Below, in pieces: positions 6,509 to 7,089 of a stretch of 7,089 bases of DNA (within the stretch, counting starts at the first letter, position 1; each line of letters begins with the position of its first letter). This stretch comes from Candidatus Zhuqueibacterota bacterium (GTDB taxonomy: Bacteria > Zhuqueibacterota > Zhuqueibacteria > Residuimicrobiales > Krinioviventaceae). The notes beneath the pieces are model-generated. The model searched no databases, was not told where the DNA came from, and was given only the letters and a program-made list of their open reading frames with translations. The DNA is taken from the NCBI GenBank assembly GCA_003854995.1, contig RQOI01000105.1, forward strand, positions 1 through 7,089. The letters are read 5' to 3'. The position numbers and the translations under genes are program-made.

Positions 6509-6777
6509 TTTATTCTCCCTTTCATTATTAATCATTTTCTAACAGGGAAATAAGAACACGATTGACATACCACTTATTCCAGCTGCTTTGCAGAAAGGAT
6601 CAAACAAAATAATGAGGTTCTGTCGGCAAGCCTCAAGAAAAACTTTCAACTTTTGAATTCATCGCCGCAGGTGGAATATCAGTCGGCTTGTTTGTATTTT
6701 ATATTATAGGACTTTTTCTACCTCAATGGTACGAATTTCATCGCACAGCAGATCATGCACAAAAGGAAGGCTTGAAA
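6509..6777. other. Divergent intergenic region between the superoxide dismutase and the HAD phosphatase
   Basis: This gap of about 270 bp should carry both divergent promoters. On the plus strand a TTGACA box is at 6562-6567, but no TATAAT-like box follows at 16-18 nt. An AT-rich TATTAT (6702-6707) is a possible -10 without a clear -35. CTGCTTTGCAG (about 6583-6593) is a short inverted repeat. I cannot identify a known redox operator. The stretch 6616-6777 is an open frame continuous with the phosphatase (see findings). Confidence 0.35.
6763..6770 (+). promoter_or_regulatory. Ribosome-binding site that decides the phosphatase start
   Basis: AAGGAAGG ends 7 nt before TTG 6778, a normal spacing, and only 1 nt before the alternative TTG 6772. 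No in-frame ATG lies near the conserved N-terminus. This favours TTG 6778, although AAGGA alone (6763-6767) could also serve TTG 6772. Confidence 0.5.
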
Positions 6778-7089
6778 TTGAACAGCAAAAAAAGGATCAG
6801 ACTCTTCTCGACAGACCTGGACGGTACTTTTCTTGATGAACCTGACGCTCTGACTCTTTTTCGCACATTATGGTCAAAGCTGGGTCCCAAAAATCGCCCG
6901 CTCTTGTGCTATAACAGCGGGCGGCTGCTGGACGACATTAAGCAATTGGTTTCAATGCATATCTTGCCGGAACCGGACTATATTATCAGCGGCGTCGGCA
7001 CATCCATCTATGATTATAAAAAGGCTGCGATGCTGAAAGAATTTGCTGAAATTTTAGAAGAAGGGTGGGACAACAGCCTGATTGACAAA
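6778..7089 (+). CDS. HAD-IIB phosphatase, sucrose-phosphate-phosphatase type, N-terminal part
   Basis: The first 104 residues of a haloacid-dehalogenase phosphatase are visible before the window ends. HAD motif I is LFSTDLDGTF, with nucleophile Asp13 and general acid/base Asp15. Motif II is LLCYNSGRLLDDI (42-54), with Ser47 as the phosphate-binding residue. PEPDYIISGVGTSIYDY (64-80) is typical of the sucrose-6-phosphate-phosphatase branch of HAD-IIB enzymes. Such enzymes remove phosphate from sucrose 6-phosphate or a similar sugar phosphate, for example mannosyl- or glucosylglycerate phosphates. The lysine motif III and cap domain lie outside the window, so the substrate cannot be fixed. The start is most likely TTG 6778, from its ribosome-binding site; TTG 6772 or a longer form from TTG 6688 are alternatives. 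It is divergent from the superoxide dismutase gene and unrelated to the arabinose block by orientation. Confidence 0.85.
   Translation, partial: MNSKKRIRLFSTDLDGTFLDEPDALTLFRTLWSKLGPKNRPLLCYNSGRLLDDIKQLVSMHILPEPDYIISGVGTSIYDYKKAAMLKEFAEILEEGWDNSLIDK

Noticed and set aside
6562..6590. TTGACA box as part of a sigma70 promoter for the phosphatase
   Set aside because: A perfect -35-like hexamer is present, but no acceptable -10 lies 16-18 nt downstream.
6726..6836. Plus-strand 36-codon frame from ATG 6726 overlapping the phosphatase start
   Set aside because: It lacks a ribosome-binding site, has no recognisable content and overlaps the conserved HAD motif I in another frame.

Overview
The window holds eight protein-coding genes, two of them cut by the window edges. 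Seven lie on the minus strand and one starts on the plus strand at the far right. The sequence looks like a chromosome of a Gram-negative heterotroph. The ribulokinase resembles Bacteroidota-type AraB, the sugar hydrolase carries a Sec signal peptide, and the left-edge protein resembles TPR-like proteins common in Bacteroidota. An FCB-group bacterium (Bacteroidota or a relative) is my best guess, but I cannot place it firmly from sequence alone. I see no mobile element, tRNA, rRNA or CRISPR array.

Right to left along the minus strand there are two expression units. The first is a superoxide dismutase of the Fe/Mn family (5882-6508), followed 11 nt later by a 110-residue cysteine-containing protein (5538-5870). 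That protein resembles the SH3-like nitrile hydratase beta-subunit fold and is the least understood gene here. A gap of about 215 bp with a strong hairpin follows. The second unit is an L-arabinose block: aldose 1-epimerase (4281-5321), L-ribulokinase araB (2574-4253), L-ribulose-5-phosphate 4-epimerase araD (1837-2532), then, after 135 bp, a secreted DUF2961/GH172 glycoside hydrolase (544-1701).

The arabinose genes suggest one route. The exported GH172 enzyme would free a furanose sugar from a glycan, the mutarotase would interconvert its anomers, and AraB and AraD would carry L-ribulose to D-xylulose 5-phosphate. The L-arabinose isomerase (araA), a transporter and a regulator are absent from the window and would have to lie elsewhere. 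Characterised GH172 enzymes act on D-fructofuranosides and D-arabinofuranosides, so pairing one with an L-arabinose pathway leaves its substrate open.

At the left edge (1-387, minus) is the N-terminal part of a TPR-like protein. At the right edge (from about 6778, plus) is the N-terminal part of a HAD-IIB phosphatase of the sucrose-phosphate-phosphatase type, divergent from the superoxide dismutase. Its reading frame stays open for 54 codons upstream of the likely start and there encodes a membrane-helix-like stretch.

Non-coding structure of note: a perfect 10-bp inverted repeat in front of the GH172 gene (1744-1794), a 31-nt hairpin between the two minus-strand units (5462-5492), and a short overlapping reading frame across the araD start that carries the only good ribosome binding site nearby.
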